Positions 31,318-38,881 of a stretch of 47,021 nt of DNA are shown piece by piece (the stretch's first letter is position 1; each line of letters starts with the position of its first letter). The translations under genes were made by a program, and so were the position numbers. The stretch spans positions 1 through 47,021 of the forward strand of contig PNOQ01000024.1 of the NCBI GenBank assembly GCA_013824915.1, written 5' to 3'. The notes beneath the pieces are model-generated. The model did not search any database. It had not been told where the DNA came from and was given only the letters and a program-made list of their open reading frames with translations. The stretch comes from Nanoarchaeum sp. (lineage in GTDB: Archaea > Nanobdellota > Nanobdellia > SCGC-AAA011-G17 > PNOQ01).

Positions 31318-31850
31318 GTGAAGATATTGTTGAAAGAATAAAACAAGGGGAGATATTTATTTATCCTACTGATACTGTGTATTCTTTGGGGTGTAACGCT
31401 TTAAAACCTGCTTCTGTAGATATTATAAGACAGTTAAAACGTAAAGACCCAAGTAAGCCATTAGCTGTGGTTGCGCCAAGTAAACAATGGATATTTAAGA
31501 ATTTGATAGTAAAAAGAAAAAGTTATATTCAAACTTTGCCGGGTCCGTTTACTTTTGTTTTGAAAATAAAAAAAAGATGTGTGGCAAGAAATGTTAATCC
31601 GGGTACAGATGTTTTGGGAGTTAGAATGCCTTACCACCCTTTTACTAAGTTTATCCAAAAAGCGGATGTGCCTTTTATAACTACAAGTATTACTCTTTTT
31701 GGTCAAAAACCAGTTAGAGAGGTTAGTAATATACCTAGAAGTTTATTAAAAAAAGTAAATATTGTTATTGATGGCGGTTTTTTAGTTAATCACCCATCTA
31801 CTGTAATAGATATAACCGAAGATATGGCTAGAATTATTGGTAAAATTTAA
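31284..31850 (+). CDS. tsaC: threonylcarbamoyl-AMP synthase, Sua5/YrdC/TsaC family
   Basis: Makes threonylcarbamoyl-AMP from threonine, bicarbonate and ATP for t6A37 in ANN-decoding tRNAs. FIYPTDTVYSLGCNA, IRQLKRKDPSKPLAVV, LPGPFTFVLK and LGVRMPYHPF are family motifs, and the KRKDPSKPL and GPxT segments bind substrate. The 188-aa form lacks the C-terminal Sua5 domain, so it is of YrdC/TsaC length. Its first 34 nt are duplicated upstream at 30756-30789. The KEOPS partners are not in the window. Confidence 0.9.
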   Translation: MVKIIAFDEIDSEDIVERIKQGEIFIYPTDTVYSLGCNALKPASVDIIRQLKRKDPSKPLAVVAPSKQWIFKNLIVKRKSYIQTLPGPFTFVLKIKKRCVARNVNPGTDVLGVRMPYHPFTKFIQKADVPFITTSITLFGQKPVREVSNIPRSLLKKVNIVIDGGFLVNHPSTVIDITEDMARIIGKI

Positions 31851-31878
31851 ATACTAGTAATAAGTTGTATAGTCTAAT

Positions 31879-33291
31879 ATGGCAACTAAAAAGAGTGTTT
31901 TAATAATTTTTATTTTAATGTTGGTATTTAGCGTAGTAAACGCACAAGATCCTATTGTTAGCCACACAGCAATTAAAGACAAGGCTATACTCGGTGACAA
32001 ATTCATATTCTCTGTAACAGTAGAGAATCCAAACTCGGAAGATCAATCATACAGATTTTTCATTCCTTCATACCCTATGTTTGAATGGGTTTTTGAACAT
32101 GATGAGAATGCTATAGATGTGGATGCACATTCAAGTAAGACTTTTGAATTGGTAATGTATCCTTACGATCAGACTAAGAAAAATCCGGGCAATTATGGTA
32201 TAACATTGAATTTGACTGGTATAACTGATAAAACTATTAGTGTTCCTCATTTATTTAATTTAGAAGTATTATCTTTTGAAAAAGCTTTGACTACAGAATT
32301 AGAATTACCTGATACTATCAATCCTAAAAGAGATACAGTTTTCAGAGTTAATATAGAAAGTAATTACGCTTCAGATATAGAAGATTTGAAAGTTGCTTTA
32401 AAGAGTGATTATTTCAATCAAGCTGAAGAGATTGGAACTTTAACTTCAAATAGCAAATTAGAAAAAGAATTTTTAGTGCAATTTGATGGTATAATAACTC
32501 CTGGAGAAAACGATATACATGTGTTAATTTACAAAAACAATGTATTAGTTTATGATAAGGTGGATAAGATTGTTTTGACTTCGTTTACAGATATTACTGA
32601 AATAAGTTCACCTGAATCTGGATTTTTGTATTCAAAAGCTAATCTTGAAAGAACAAACAATGGAAATTCTATAAGTTATGAAACTTATTCTTATAGATTG
32701 AATTGGTTTGAAAGAATGTTCACCCAAGTTAGTGAAGATCCTACAACAGTAACTAAAGGTAATGGCTATTATACTTACGAATGGGACTTCAGTTTGAAAC
32801 CTACTGAATCTAAGACTATAAATATAAAAACAGACTATAGAGCAAGTGCTTTGATAGCATTAATAGTTTTAATTATAGCTGGAGTTTTATACTGGTATTT
32901 GAGAAAAGATATAGGTTTGACTAAGAGAATAATATCTGTTCAACATCATCCAAAGGATAGTCTTACAACTGTTAATGTTATGTTGAGATTAAAGAATAAG
33001 TCTAAGACAAGAATAAGTAACGTTAAATTAACAGATGTAATGTCTAATGTTGTGGATAAACCATTTAACTTAACTGGTCACAGACCTACAAAAGTTACTG
33101 GTGATGCAGCAACAAGATTACTTTGGGACATACCTACTCTAGAAGGAAAATCTGAAATGATTATAACATATAGTGTTAAATGTAAGTCTAGGATAATTGG
33201 TCATATTCCAATGCCTAAGGCAGATTTGATGTATGTTAAGGATCAAAGAACAAGAAGATTGAGTTCTAACAGACCAAAGATGTTTAAATAA
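31879..33291 (+). CDS. exported single-pass membrane protein with Ig-like domains, 470 aa
   Basis: A signal peptide (about 1-22, VLIIFILMLVFSVVNA) is followed by beta-rich extracellular repeats (about 25-330) resembling NPCBM/CARDB-type or Ig-like modules (DKFIFSVTVENPNSEDQSYR, DTVFRVNIESNYASDIEDLK). A membrane segment lies at about 336-354 (ALIALIVLIIAGVLYWYL) and a further domain at about 360-470 is on the inner side. The latter has NVMLRLKNKSKTRISNVKL, another beta-sandwich-like sequence. Role unknown; S-layer or cell-surface maintenance is possible. It has a TATA-like ATTTAAATACT (31845-31855), leaderless. Confidence 0.75.
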   Translation: MATKKSVLIIFILMLVFSVVNAQDPIVSHTAIKDKAILGDKFIFSVTVENPNSEDQSYRFFIPSYPMFEWVFEHDENAIDVDAHSSKTFELVMYPYDQTKKNPGNYGITLNLTGITDKTISVPHLFNLEVLSFEKALTTELELPDTINPKRDTVFRVNIESNYASDIEDLKVALKSDYFNQAEEIGTLTSNSKLEKEFLVQFDGIITPGENDIHVLIYKNNVLVYDKVDKIVLTSFTDITEISSPESGFLYSKANLERTNNGNSISYETYSYRLNWFERMFTQVSEDPTTVTKGNGYYTYEWDFSLKPTESKTINIKTDYRASALIALIVLIIAGVLYWYLRKDIGLTKRIISVQHHPKDSLTTVNVMLRLKNKSKTRISNVKLTDVMSNVVDKPFNLTGHRPTKVTGDAATRLLWDIPTLEGKSEMIITYSVKCKSRIIGHIPMPKADLMYVKDQRTRRLSSNRPKMFK

Positions 33292-33322
33292 ATTTATAAA
33301 CTCTTTTTTCTTTTTTATTTAT

Positions 33323-33901
33323 ATGAAAAGTTGGAATTTTTTATGGATAATTTTGATAATAGCTATTTGGATTGTTGCTTATTCAATTGTGAATGATCCG
33401 TATAATCAAGCTAAACGTGATAAAACTTTTTTAGGTGATAAAGATGCAGAAGTTACAATAATTGCTTTTATTGATTATTCTAATGAAAATAGTTCGATTT
33501 CTGAGGAATCTATGAAGTCTATAAGAGAAACATATAAAGATAAAATCAAGTTTATTTACAAGTTCTATAATTACAGCGATTTATCTTTTCAATTAGCTAT
33601 GGCCGCAGAATGTGCGGCTTCTCAACAAAAATTTGAAAGAATGCACAATTTATTATTTGAAAATTATTACAATATAAGTAATGTAAACATTTATTCTTTT
33701 GCTACTCAAATATATTTAAGACAAGATGAGTTTAGAATTTGTATGGACAAACAAATATATGGACAATCTATCTCTAGCGATTACAAGATTGCTGAAAGAT
33801 TAAAGATTAAGACTATTCCTACAGTATTTATTAATGGACAAAGAATTGAAGGATTAAATAATTTATCTGTTTATTCTGAAATAATTGATAGTGAGTTATA
33901 A
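33323..33901 (+). CDS. membrane-anchored DsbA-fold protein lacking the CxxC motif
   Basis: An N-terminal anchor (about 5-23, NFLWIILIIAIWIVAYSIV) precedes a thioredoxin-like DsbA domain (about 40-192). The strand before the active site (VTIIAFIDYS) is present, but the CPxC position reads SNENSS (53-58), so the redox-active pair is missing. The family cis-Pro loop IKTIPTVFINGQRIEG is intact, as are two other conserved cysteines (AECAA, FRICMDK). It may bind or chaperone exported proteins rather than oxidise them. It follows the exported membrane protein and precedes the thiolation operon. Confidence 0.82.
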   Translation: MKSWNFLWIILIIAIWIVAYSIVNDPYNQAKRDKTFLGDKDAEVTIIAFIDYSNENSSISEESMKSIRETYKDKIKFIYKFYNYSDLSFQLAMAAECAASQQKFERMHNLLFENYYNISNVNIYSFATQIYLRQDEFRICMDKQIYGQSISSDYKIAERLKIKTIPTVFINGQRIEGLNNLSVYSEIIDSEL

Positions 33902-33948
33902 GATTTAAAATCCAAAACTTTTAATAATGAAGATTTTAGTTAAATTTT

Positions 33949-34860
33949 ATGGTATGTAGCAGATGTAAGACAAGACCGGTAATAAAACTTCCAAATAGTG
34001 CGGTTTCTCTTTGTAAGAGTTGTTTTATTAAATACTTTGAAAAAAAGGTTAGAAGAACAATAAGAGAGTATAATATGATAACAAAAGGAGAGGTTATTGC
34101 GGTTGGAGTTTCTGGCGGTAAAGATTCTTTAACAACACTACATATTTTGAATCAGATAGTTAAACAACAAAGAACTACTAAAATATTGGCAATCGCTATA
34201 AACGAAGGAATTCATGGATACAGAGATAAAACTTTAGATAATGCGGTTAAATATTGTGATAAAAATGGAATAAAATTACATATTTACAGTTTTGAAGAAG
34301 AATTTGGTTATAGCTTAGATAAGGCAATTAAGAAATTAAAATTGAATCCTTGCAGTATTTGTGGCGTTTTTAGGAGATATTTATTAAACCAGAAGGCTAA
34401 GGAACTAAAAGTTGATAAGCTTGCAACAGGGCATAATTTAGATGATGAAGCACAATCAATTATTATGAACTTTTTTAAGAATAGCACGGAAACTTCGGCT
34501 AGATTGGGGCCAGTAACTGGAATAAAATTAGACAAAGGATTTATACAAAGGGTTAAACCATTATACTTTTTGACTGAAAAAGAGGTTATGACTTACGCTT
34601 TCTTGAAAGGACTGAACGAAGAGCTAAATGAATGTCCTTATGCGACCGAATCATTAAGAAACGATGTTAAAGAAATGCTTAATGAGTTTAATATTAAATA
34701 TCCTGCTACTAAATATTCTGTTATTAATTCATTTTTAGATATATTGCCTTTGTTAAAAGAAAAATATAAGAATAACAAACTTAAATATTGTAAATATTGT
34801 GGTGAGCCGGCTTCTAACGAAACGTGCCAGGCTTGTGAATATGTAGGAATGTTAAAATGA
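33949..34860 (+). CDS. NcsA/TtuA-like tRNA thiolation protein (PP-loop ATPase)
   Basis: Activates tRNA uridine with ATP for 2-thiolation. VGVSGGKDSL (53-61) is the PP-loop; an N-terminal zinc ribbon (CSRC, CKSC) and a C-terminal one (CKYCGEP, CQAC) flank it. NPCSICGVFRRYLLN and ATGHNLDDEAQSI are TtuA/Ncs6 motifs where an Fe-S cluster or catalytic Cys sits. Length 303 aa is as in TtuA/NcsA. The stop overlaps the ubiquitin-like gene by 4 nt, matching the TtuA-TtuB and NcsA-SAMP functional pairing. Confidence 0.9.
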   Translation: MVCSRCKTRPVIKLPNSAVSLCKSCFIKYFEKKVRRTIREYNMITKGEVIAVGVSGGKDSLTTLHILNQIVKQQRTTKILAIAINEGIHGYRDKTLDNAVKYCDKNGIKLHIYSFEEEFGYSLDKAIKKLKLNPCSICGVFRRYLLNQKAKELKVDKLATGHNLDDEAQSIIMNFFKNSTETSARLGPVTGIKLDKGFIQRVKPLYFLTEKEVMTYAFLKGLNEELNECPYATESLRNDVKEMLNEFNIKYPATKYSVINSFLDILPLLKEKYKNNKLKYCKYCGEPASNETCQACEYVGMLK

Positions 34861-35054
34861 AAATAAAAGTTTATATTGATAAATTTAAAGAGAGTAAAAT
34901 TGTGGATTGTGAGAGTATTAAAGAAATAATTAAAAAATTAAATTTAAATCTAGAAGAGTTTATTATTGTTAAAAATGGTGAGTTAATAACTGAAAATACT
35001 AAGTTAAAAGATAAGGATGAAATAAAATTCTTGTCTGTAATGTCCGGGGGTTAA
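34857..35054 (+). CDS. ubiquitin-like small modifier / sulfur carrier ending in GG (SAMP/TtuB/ThiS-like)
   Basis: A 65-aa beta-grasp protein ending VMSGG, the C-terminal Gly-Gly that E1-like enzymes adenylate and convert to a thiocarboxylate or an isopeptide. MKIKVYIDKFKESKIV and LKDKDEIKFLSVMSGG resemble ThiS/MoaD. It lies between a thiolation enzyme and an E1-like enzyme, so tRNA thiolation is the best guess; protein conjugation, as with SAMPs, is possible. It overlaps the previous gene by ATGA. Confidence 0.85.
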   Translation: MKIKVYIDKFKESKIVDCESIKEIIKKLNLNLEEFIIVKNGELITENTKLKDKDEIKFLSVMSGG

Positions 35055-35055
35055 A

Positions 35056-35400
35056 ATGAAAAAAAAGATGAGATTAAGTTTAGGATTGTTGATAGTTGTT
35101 TTTCTTGTTGCTTTGTTATTAAGAAATGATAAAGTTGATCCTGATATGGAAAACTTTGCAAAGTATTTAAGCGAGCAAGGAATTTCTATGGCTGGAACTG
35201 AATGGTGTACACATTGTAAAGCTCAAAAAGAATTATTTGGTGAATCTTTTAAGTATGTAGATTACCATAATTGTGATTTAGACAAACAATGGTGCGCAGA
35301 TCATGGAGTTAATGCTTATCCTACGTGGGTTTTTCCTGATGCAAATTATCCTGGTGGGAAATCAATAAAACAATTGAAAGAGATGTCTAATTATGGATAG
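35056..35400 (+). CDS. membrane-anchored thioredoxin-like protein (VKOR-associated type)
   Basis: An N-terminal anchor (about 7-22, LSLGLLIVVFLVALLL) precedes a short thioredoxin domain with the active site EWCTHCKAQKELFG (C51/C54) and the loop VNAYPTWVFPD. It strongly resembles the thioredoxin domain fused to bacterial and archaeal VKOR proteins. No VKOR gene adjoins it. Lying 1 nt behind the ubiquitin-like gene and overlapping the E1-like gene by 8 nt, it is part of the same operon. Its catalytic face would be outside the cell, which does not obviously fit tRNA thiolation. Confidence 0.82.
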   Translation: MKKKMRLSLGLLIVVFLVALLLRNDKVDPDMENFAKYLSEQGISMAGTEWCTHCKAQKELFGESFKYVDYHNCDLDKQWCADHGVNAYPTWVFPDANYPGGKSIKQLKEMSNYG

Positions 35401-36082
35401 GTATGTAAGACAGGAAATATTTATTGGTAAAAAAGAACAGAAAAAGTTAGAAAAGTCTAAAGTTGTTGTTATAGGGTTAGGTGCGTTAGGTAGCTTAACT
35501 TCTGAATTATTAGTTAGAGCTGGAATTGGTGAAATTACTTTAGTTGATAAAGATAAGATTGAGATTGAAAACTTACAAAGACAGCATTTGTATAGTGAAA
35601 AGGATGTGGGCAAGTATAAAGTTAAAGTTGCTAAGAAAAAGTTATGTGAAATTAATTCTAATGTTATTGTAAAAGTAATTGTTGATATGTTAAATGAAGA
35701 TAATTTGAATGTTTTAGAAAGTGATTTAGTTCTAGATTGTACTGATAACTTTGAAGCTAGATTTTTGATAAATAAATATTGTGTTAGACATAAGATTCCT
35801 TGGATTTATGCTAGTGCAATTAGGGATAAGGGTAATGTTTTAGTTGTTAAAAATTTGTGTTTTAATTGTGTTTTTGGTTATAGAAAAACATTTGAGAAAT
35901 GTGCTTCAGTAGGAATTTTAAACACTATTACTAGTTTAGTTTCTAGTGTTCAAGTCAATGAAGCTCTTAAATTGTTGACTGGTAAAAAGTATGAAAAAGA
36001 GCTACTTAGGTTTGATTTGGGTAGCAATGAGTTCACTAAAGTAAAAGTTAGCAAAAAGAAGAATTGTGAAGTATGTGGATGA
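35393..36082 (+). CDS. E1-like adenylyltransferase (UbaA/MoeB/ThiF family)
   Basis: Adenylates the C-terminal Gly of ubiquitin-like sulfur carriers. VVIGLGALGSLTSELLVRAG (GLGALGS at 28-34) is the nucleotide-binding motif; LVDKDKIEIENLQRQ and VLDCTDNFEARF follow. C170 in EKCASVGIL is a likely catalytic cysteine, and C156/C159 with C225/C228 form the usual zinc site. Of 229 aa, it lacks a C-terminal rhodanese domain. It is last in the four-gene operon with the NcsA-like enzyme, the GG-protein and a thioredoxin. Confidence 0.9.
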   Translation: MDRYVRQEIFIGKKEQKKLEKSKVVVIGLGALGSLTSELLVRAGIGEITLVDKDKIEIENLQRQHLYSEKDVGKYKVKVAKKKLCEINSNVIVKVIVDMLNEDNLNVLESDLVLDCTDNFEARFLINKYCVRHKIPWIYASAIRDKGNVLVVKNLCFNCVFGYRKTFEKCASVGILNTITSLVSSVQVNEALKLLTGKKYEKELLRFDLGSNEFTKVKVSKKKNCEVCG

Positions 36083-36149
36083 ACTTTGTGACTACTATTG
36101 AGTTATTAAAACAGAAAGGTTTATAAAGAGATATTATGTTCTTTTTGTT

Positions 36150-36656
36150 ATGGTAGATATAGAACTTACGGATTTTATTGGAAATATTTATGAACGATTC
36201 GGTCTAATACGTAAAGACGGAATAGTTGAATCAATATGGGGTTCTGAACGAACTAGGGTAAATATTCCGGTGTATGAAAGAAACAGACATATTGATAATA
36301 TGCCTTTAACTGCATACATGGTATTAGCAGAATTAGATTATTTGGGTGGAAGAGCAAGAGTTCCTGATATGTTTAATGATTGTGGTTTATCTGGGTCTAT
36401 GAATGGTCACATCGCCGGGATATTAGCATGTTTAGCGCGTCGAAATTTTATAGAAACTAATGCATCAATATCTGCTCGAGTGTTATCTGAAATGGGAAAT
36501 GGAATTAAACATATTGAAACTCCAGATGGTTGTACTCATTTGTTAACAAAAGGTGGAATTGTACGTCATATTAGTACTGGTGGACCTCCAACAGGAATGT
36601 TTGCAAATTTATATATGTTAAAGGATCTCTCGCCCTATCATATCTGTGTGGACTAG
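36150..36656 (+). CDS. hypothetical protein with a possible winged-helix region, 168 aa
   Basis: Residues about 50-105 (LTAYMVLAELDYLGGRARVP, HIAGILACLARRNFIETN) resemble a winged helix by pattern; the flanks are unrecognised. It has no membrane segment. GTTTATAAAG (36119-36128) gives leaderless spacing. Composition is a little richer in G/C than that of neighbours. It could be a regulator, but evidence is weak. Confidence 0.55.
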   Translation: MVDIELTDFIGNIYERFGLIRKDGIVESIWGSERTRVNIPVYERNRHIDNMPLTAYMVLAELDYLGGRARVPDMFNDCGLSGSMNGHIAGILACLARRNFIETNASISARVLSEMGNGIKHIETPDGCTHLLTKGGIVRHISTGGPPTGMFANLYMLKDLSPYHICVD

Positions 36657-36747
36657 TTAGAAATAATTAATTTTTTAAAAATGTATTTGAATGTTCTACT
36701 AAACTATTCAATGAAATTATATCTTTAATTCATGAAAAATATGTGGA

Positions 36748-36821
36748 TGAGCCCACCCGGATTTGAACCGGGGACCTATTCGGTGTAAACGAATTGCGCC
36801 ACCAGACTACGCCATAGGCTC
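36748..36821 (-). tRNA. tRNA-Val (anticodon UAC)
   Basis: A 74-nt cloverleaf read on the minus strand: acceptor GAGCCTA pairs with TGGGCTC; D stem GCGT/GCGC around loop AGTCTGGTG; anticodon stem ATTCG/CGAAT with loop TTTACAC (anticodon UAC); variable AGGTC; T stem CCCGG/CCGGG around TTCAAAT; discriminator A. No intron and no encoded CCA. The TATA-like TTTTTAAAAA at 36844-36854 is correctly placed upstream. Confidence 0.96.
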
Positions 36822-36859
36822 ATACTATTTTATAGTCTCAAGTTTTTTTAAAAAGGTTT

Positions 36860-37507
36860 CTATTTCTTTAATATTATAACATTACTACGACCTTTCTTTA
36901 TTTTCTCTATTAAGTTCTTATGTTCTAGTTCAGTTATTATTAAACTTAGCTTAGCTTCTGACATTGCTAGGGATTTTCTTATATCTTTTTGTGTTGTCCT
37001 ATTATTATTTTTCTTTATAAAATCTAAAACTATATCTGCTTCGTCCTTTTCAAGAATAATCTCTTTTTTAGATTTCTTTTTTTTGAAAAACAAAATTAAT
37101 AGTACTATTAAAATTAGATTGAATCCTATTAAAATATAATATTTTAAATTGTTAGTTTCATCTAAATCATTCAAATTTATATCTTCTGGGGCATCTTCTA
37201 GCTCAGGAAACAATATTAAATCTAATCTGAACGTTCCTTCTTGTTCTATTTCGATTTGTTCGGTTGTAGAAGCTATTGTTATGTTTCCTACTAATTGTTG
37301 GGCAGTTAATGTGTAAGTGCCAGGAGTTAATTCAAATGAGTACATAGAGTCTGTTGAAACCATACTTTGTTTTGGTGTGGAGTCTACTGTAATCAAAACA
37401 TCAGATATACTGTCTAACTCAAAGTCATATATATTTCCTTGTAATGTAGCACCATTTACAAAATTAATACATAAAGCTAATAATAGTGTTAAAATTATCT
37501 TGTTCAT
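36860..37507 (-). CDS. membrane-anchored protein with extracellular beta domain and cytoplasmic winged helix
   Basis: A signal peptide (1-19, ending NFVNG), then a beta-sandwich at about 21-100 like carboxypeptidase-regulatory or CarboxypepD_reg domains (LQGNIYDFELDSISDVLITV, SFELTPGTYTLTAQQ). A membrane segment is at about 124-141 (YYILIGFNLILIVLLILF). The C-terminal about 65 residues form a winged helix (NNRTTQKDIRKSLAMSEAKL, LIITELEHKNLIEKIKKGRS). This is a one-component, membrane-bound regulator layout, found in archaea. Possible target: the divergent exported gene. TATA-like CTTTTTAAGC in the plus strand at about 37529-37540. Confidence 0.82.
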   Translation of the reverse strand: MNKIILTLLLALCINFVNGATLQGNIYDFELDSISDVLITVDSTPKQSMVSTDSMYSFELTPGTYTLTAQQLVGNITIASTTEQIEIEQEGTFRLDLILFPELEDAPEDINLNDLDETNNLKYYILIGFNLILIVLLILFFKKKKSKKEIILEKDEADIVLDFIKKNNNRTTQKDIRKSLAMSEAKLSLIITELEHKNLIEKIKKGRSNVIILKK

Positions 37508-37548
37508 TTAATATTTTTTTAATGTTTTAGCTTAAAAAGATTTCGAAT

Positions 37549-37578
37549 TAAAGCTTTCTAAAGCTTCATAAAGCGTTT
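37549..37578. promoter_or_regulatory. three 10-bp-phased direct repeats in a divergent promoter
   Basis: TAAAGCTTTC, TAAAGCTTCA and TAAAGCGTTT follow each other at exact 10-nt spacing, one helical turn, so a protein could bind the same DNA face three times. They lie between the membrane HTH gene and the exported coiled-coil gene, near the TATA box at 37590-37599. Possible operator for the HTH protein. Confidence 0.5.
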
Positions 37579-37634
37579 TTTGAAAGTATCTTTATAAAGA
37601 ATTGAACGAGTAAGATACAATGGAGGTTTGCAAA

Positions 37635-38636
37635 ATGAAACAAATAATTGCATTATTAGTATTAAGTTTATTTTTGTTTAGTATAACTCCTGTTGATGCT
37701 AGACAAGAGAGAAATGAAGAATGGGAAAAGAATATGATACAAAATTATCAACAGTCTATTGAAAAATATAAAAATATAAGAGAAGAATGGGAAAATGAGA
37801 AAAATGAGTTTGAACAAGCAAAGGAAAAATTAAAGAGATTTGATAGATTGAATGACAACGAAAAAGCTAATACAACTGAGAGAATAAGTAACTTTTTATT
37901 AAAAACTTTAGATAGAATGGATTCTCACTTGGATATTTTGGAATCTTGGGCAGAAAAAGTTAATATAACTGAAGAAAGAAGGACTCAGATTTTAGAAGAT
38001 ATAGCTGACAAAAGAGAAGAAATTGATGGATTCAGAAGTGAAATAGAAGGTGCTACAACAGTTGAAGAACTGAGAGCAATATCTAAGGATATTAAAGAAT
38101 CTTGGAAAGGTTTTGTGCCTAGTATAAAAAGAATATCTGGTGAATTATTAACTGAACGAATTGGTGAAATAATAGAAACTAGTGAAGAACTTTCTGTTAA
38201 AATGCATAACCAATTAGATAATTTAAGCCAAAATGAAAGTGAAGTTCAAGATATGCAAGAATTACTTGATCAATATGATGAACATATAAGATTGGCTAGA
38301 GAAAAATATGAATTAGCTATGGACACATATGAGCAAATAGACAATAACACGAATGCATCTAATATGTTTGAACAAACTAAAGAGTATTTATCAGAAGCTA
38401 GAGAACAATTAAAAGAAGCGCATCAAATTTTGAAAGAATTAGTTAAAGATTATAGAGAGTTCACAAATGTGGCCATAATAGATGACGAGGATGATGATGA
38501 AAACGAAACTGAAAATGAAACTGATGATGACTTAGATGATGAGAATGAAACTGAGGAAGATTCAGAGGATGAGAATGAAACTGATGACGACTTGAATGAT
38601 GAAAATGAGAGTGAAGAAAATGAATCTGAAGACTAG
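37635..38636 (+). CDS. exported coiled-coil protein with acidic sequon-rich tail, 333 aa
   Basis: A signal peptide (MKQIIALLVLSLFLFS) is cleaved near VDA-RQ. Residues about 25-280 are long charged helices (EQAKEKLKRFDRLNDNEKAN, YLSEARQL-type repeats), likely coiled coil. The last about 50 residues are almost only D, E, N and T with ENET or ENES units, giving six N-x-S/T sequons. The start was set at 37635 behind GGAGG (37622-37626). An in-frame ATG at 37620 has leaderless spacing from TATA (37590-37599) and would add five residues. Function unknown; surface or spacer protein. It overlaps the next gene by 17 nt. Confidence 0.75.
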   Translation: MKQIIALLVLSLFLFSITPVDARQERNEEWEKNMIQNYQQSIEKYKNIREEWENEKNEFEQAKEKLKRFDRLNDNEKANTTERISNFLLKTLDRMDSHLDILESWAEKVNITEERRTQILEDIADKREEIDGFRSEIEGATTVEELRAISKDIKESWKGFVPSIKRISGELLTERIGEIIETSEELSVKMHNQLDNLSQNESEVQDMQELLDQYDEHIRLAREKYELAMDTYEQIDNNTNASNMFEQTKEYLSEAREQLKEAHQILKELVKDYREFTNVAIIDDEDDDENETENETDDDLDDENETEEDSEDENETDDDLNDENESEENESED

Positions 38637-38823
38637 TTTGATTGTTTTGTTTTTGGTATTAACTCTGTTTGTGTATGGTTGTGCTAGTAATGATCCTGTG
38701 GTTCAAACCCCGGATATAAGTGAACAAACTGGCGAAGTTACAAACGATTTGAGTGATTTTGACCAAATTGATCAGGATTTAGGACAACTAGAAGATATCA
38801 ACGTTGATGAGTTAGATTTCTAA
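38620..38823 (+). CDS. putative lipoprotein, 67 aa
   Basis: Starts MNLKTSLIVLFLVLTLFVYG followed by Cys, a lipobox (VYGC) typical of lipid-anchored exported proteins, then a short acidic domain (DISEQTGEVTNDLSDFDQID). The start at 38620 is inside the acidic tail of the previous gene and overlaps it by 17 nt, so translation is likely coupled. In-frame upstream ATGs exist at 38596 and 38599 but would put charged residues before the signal. The mature part is about 45 aa and strongly acidic. Confidence 0.7.
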   Translation: MNLKTSLIVLFLVLTLFVYGCASNDPVVQTPDISEQTGEVTNDLSDFDQIDQDLGQLEDINVDELDF

Positions 38824-38842
38824 CTTTTTCTTTTTTATTTTT
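38821..38842 (+). terminator. T-rich terminator after the lipoprotein gene
   Basis: Three T runs (5, 6 and 5) separated by C or A directly follow the TAA. The next gene has its own TATA box (ATTTATAAG, about 38850-38858). Confidence 0.45.
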
Positions 38843-38881
38843 CCGAAACATTTATAAGATATTAATTAGAGCTTTATAAAT

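Noticed and set aside
36136-36156. Leader ORF (MFFLLW) before the gene at 36150
   Set aside because: Its ATG is only about 12 nt from the TATA box, too close to be transcribed from it.
38871-38880. TATA box for the 580-aa gene
   Set aside because: Only about 5 nt from the ATG at 38882; the ATTTATAAG at about 38850-38858 has the proper spacing.
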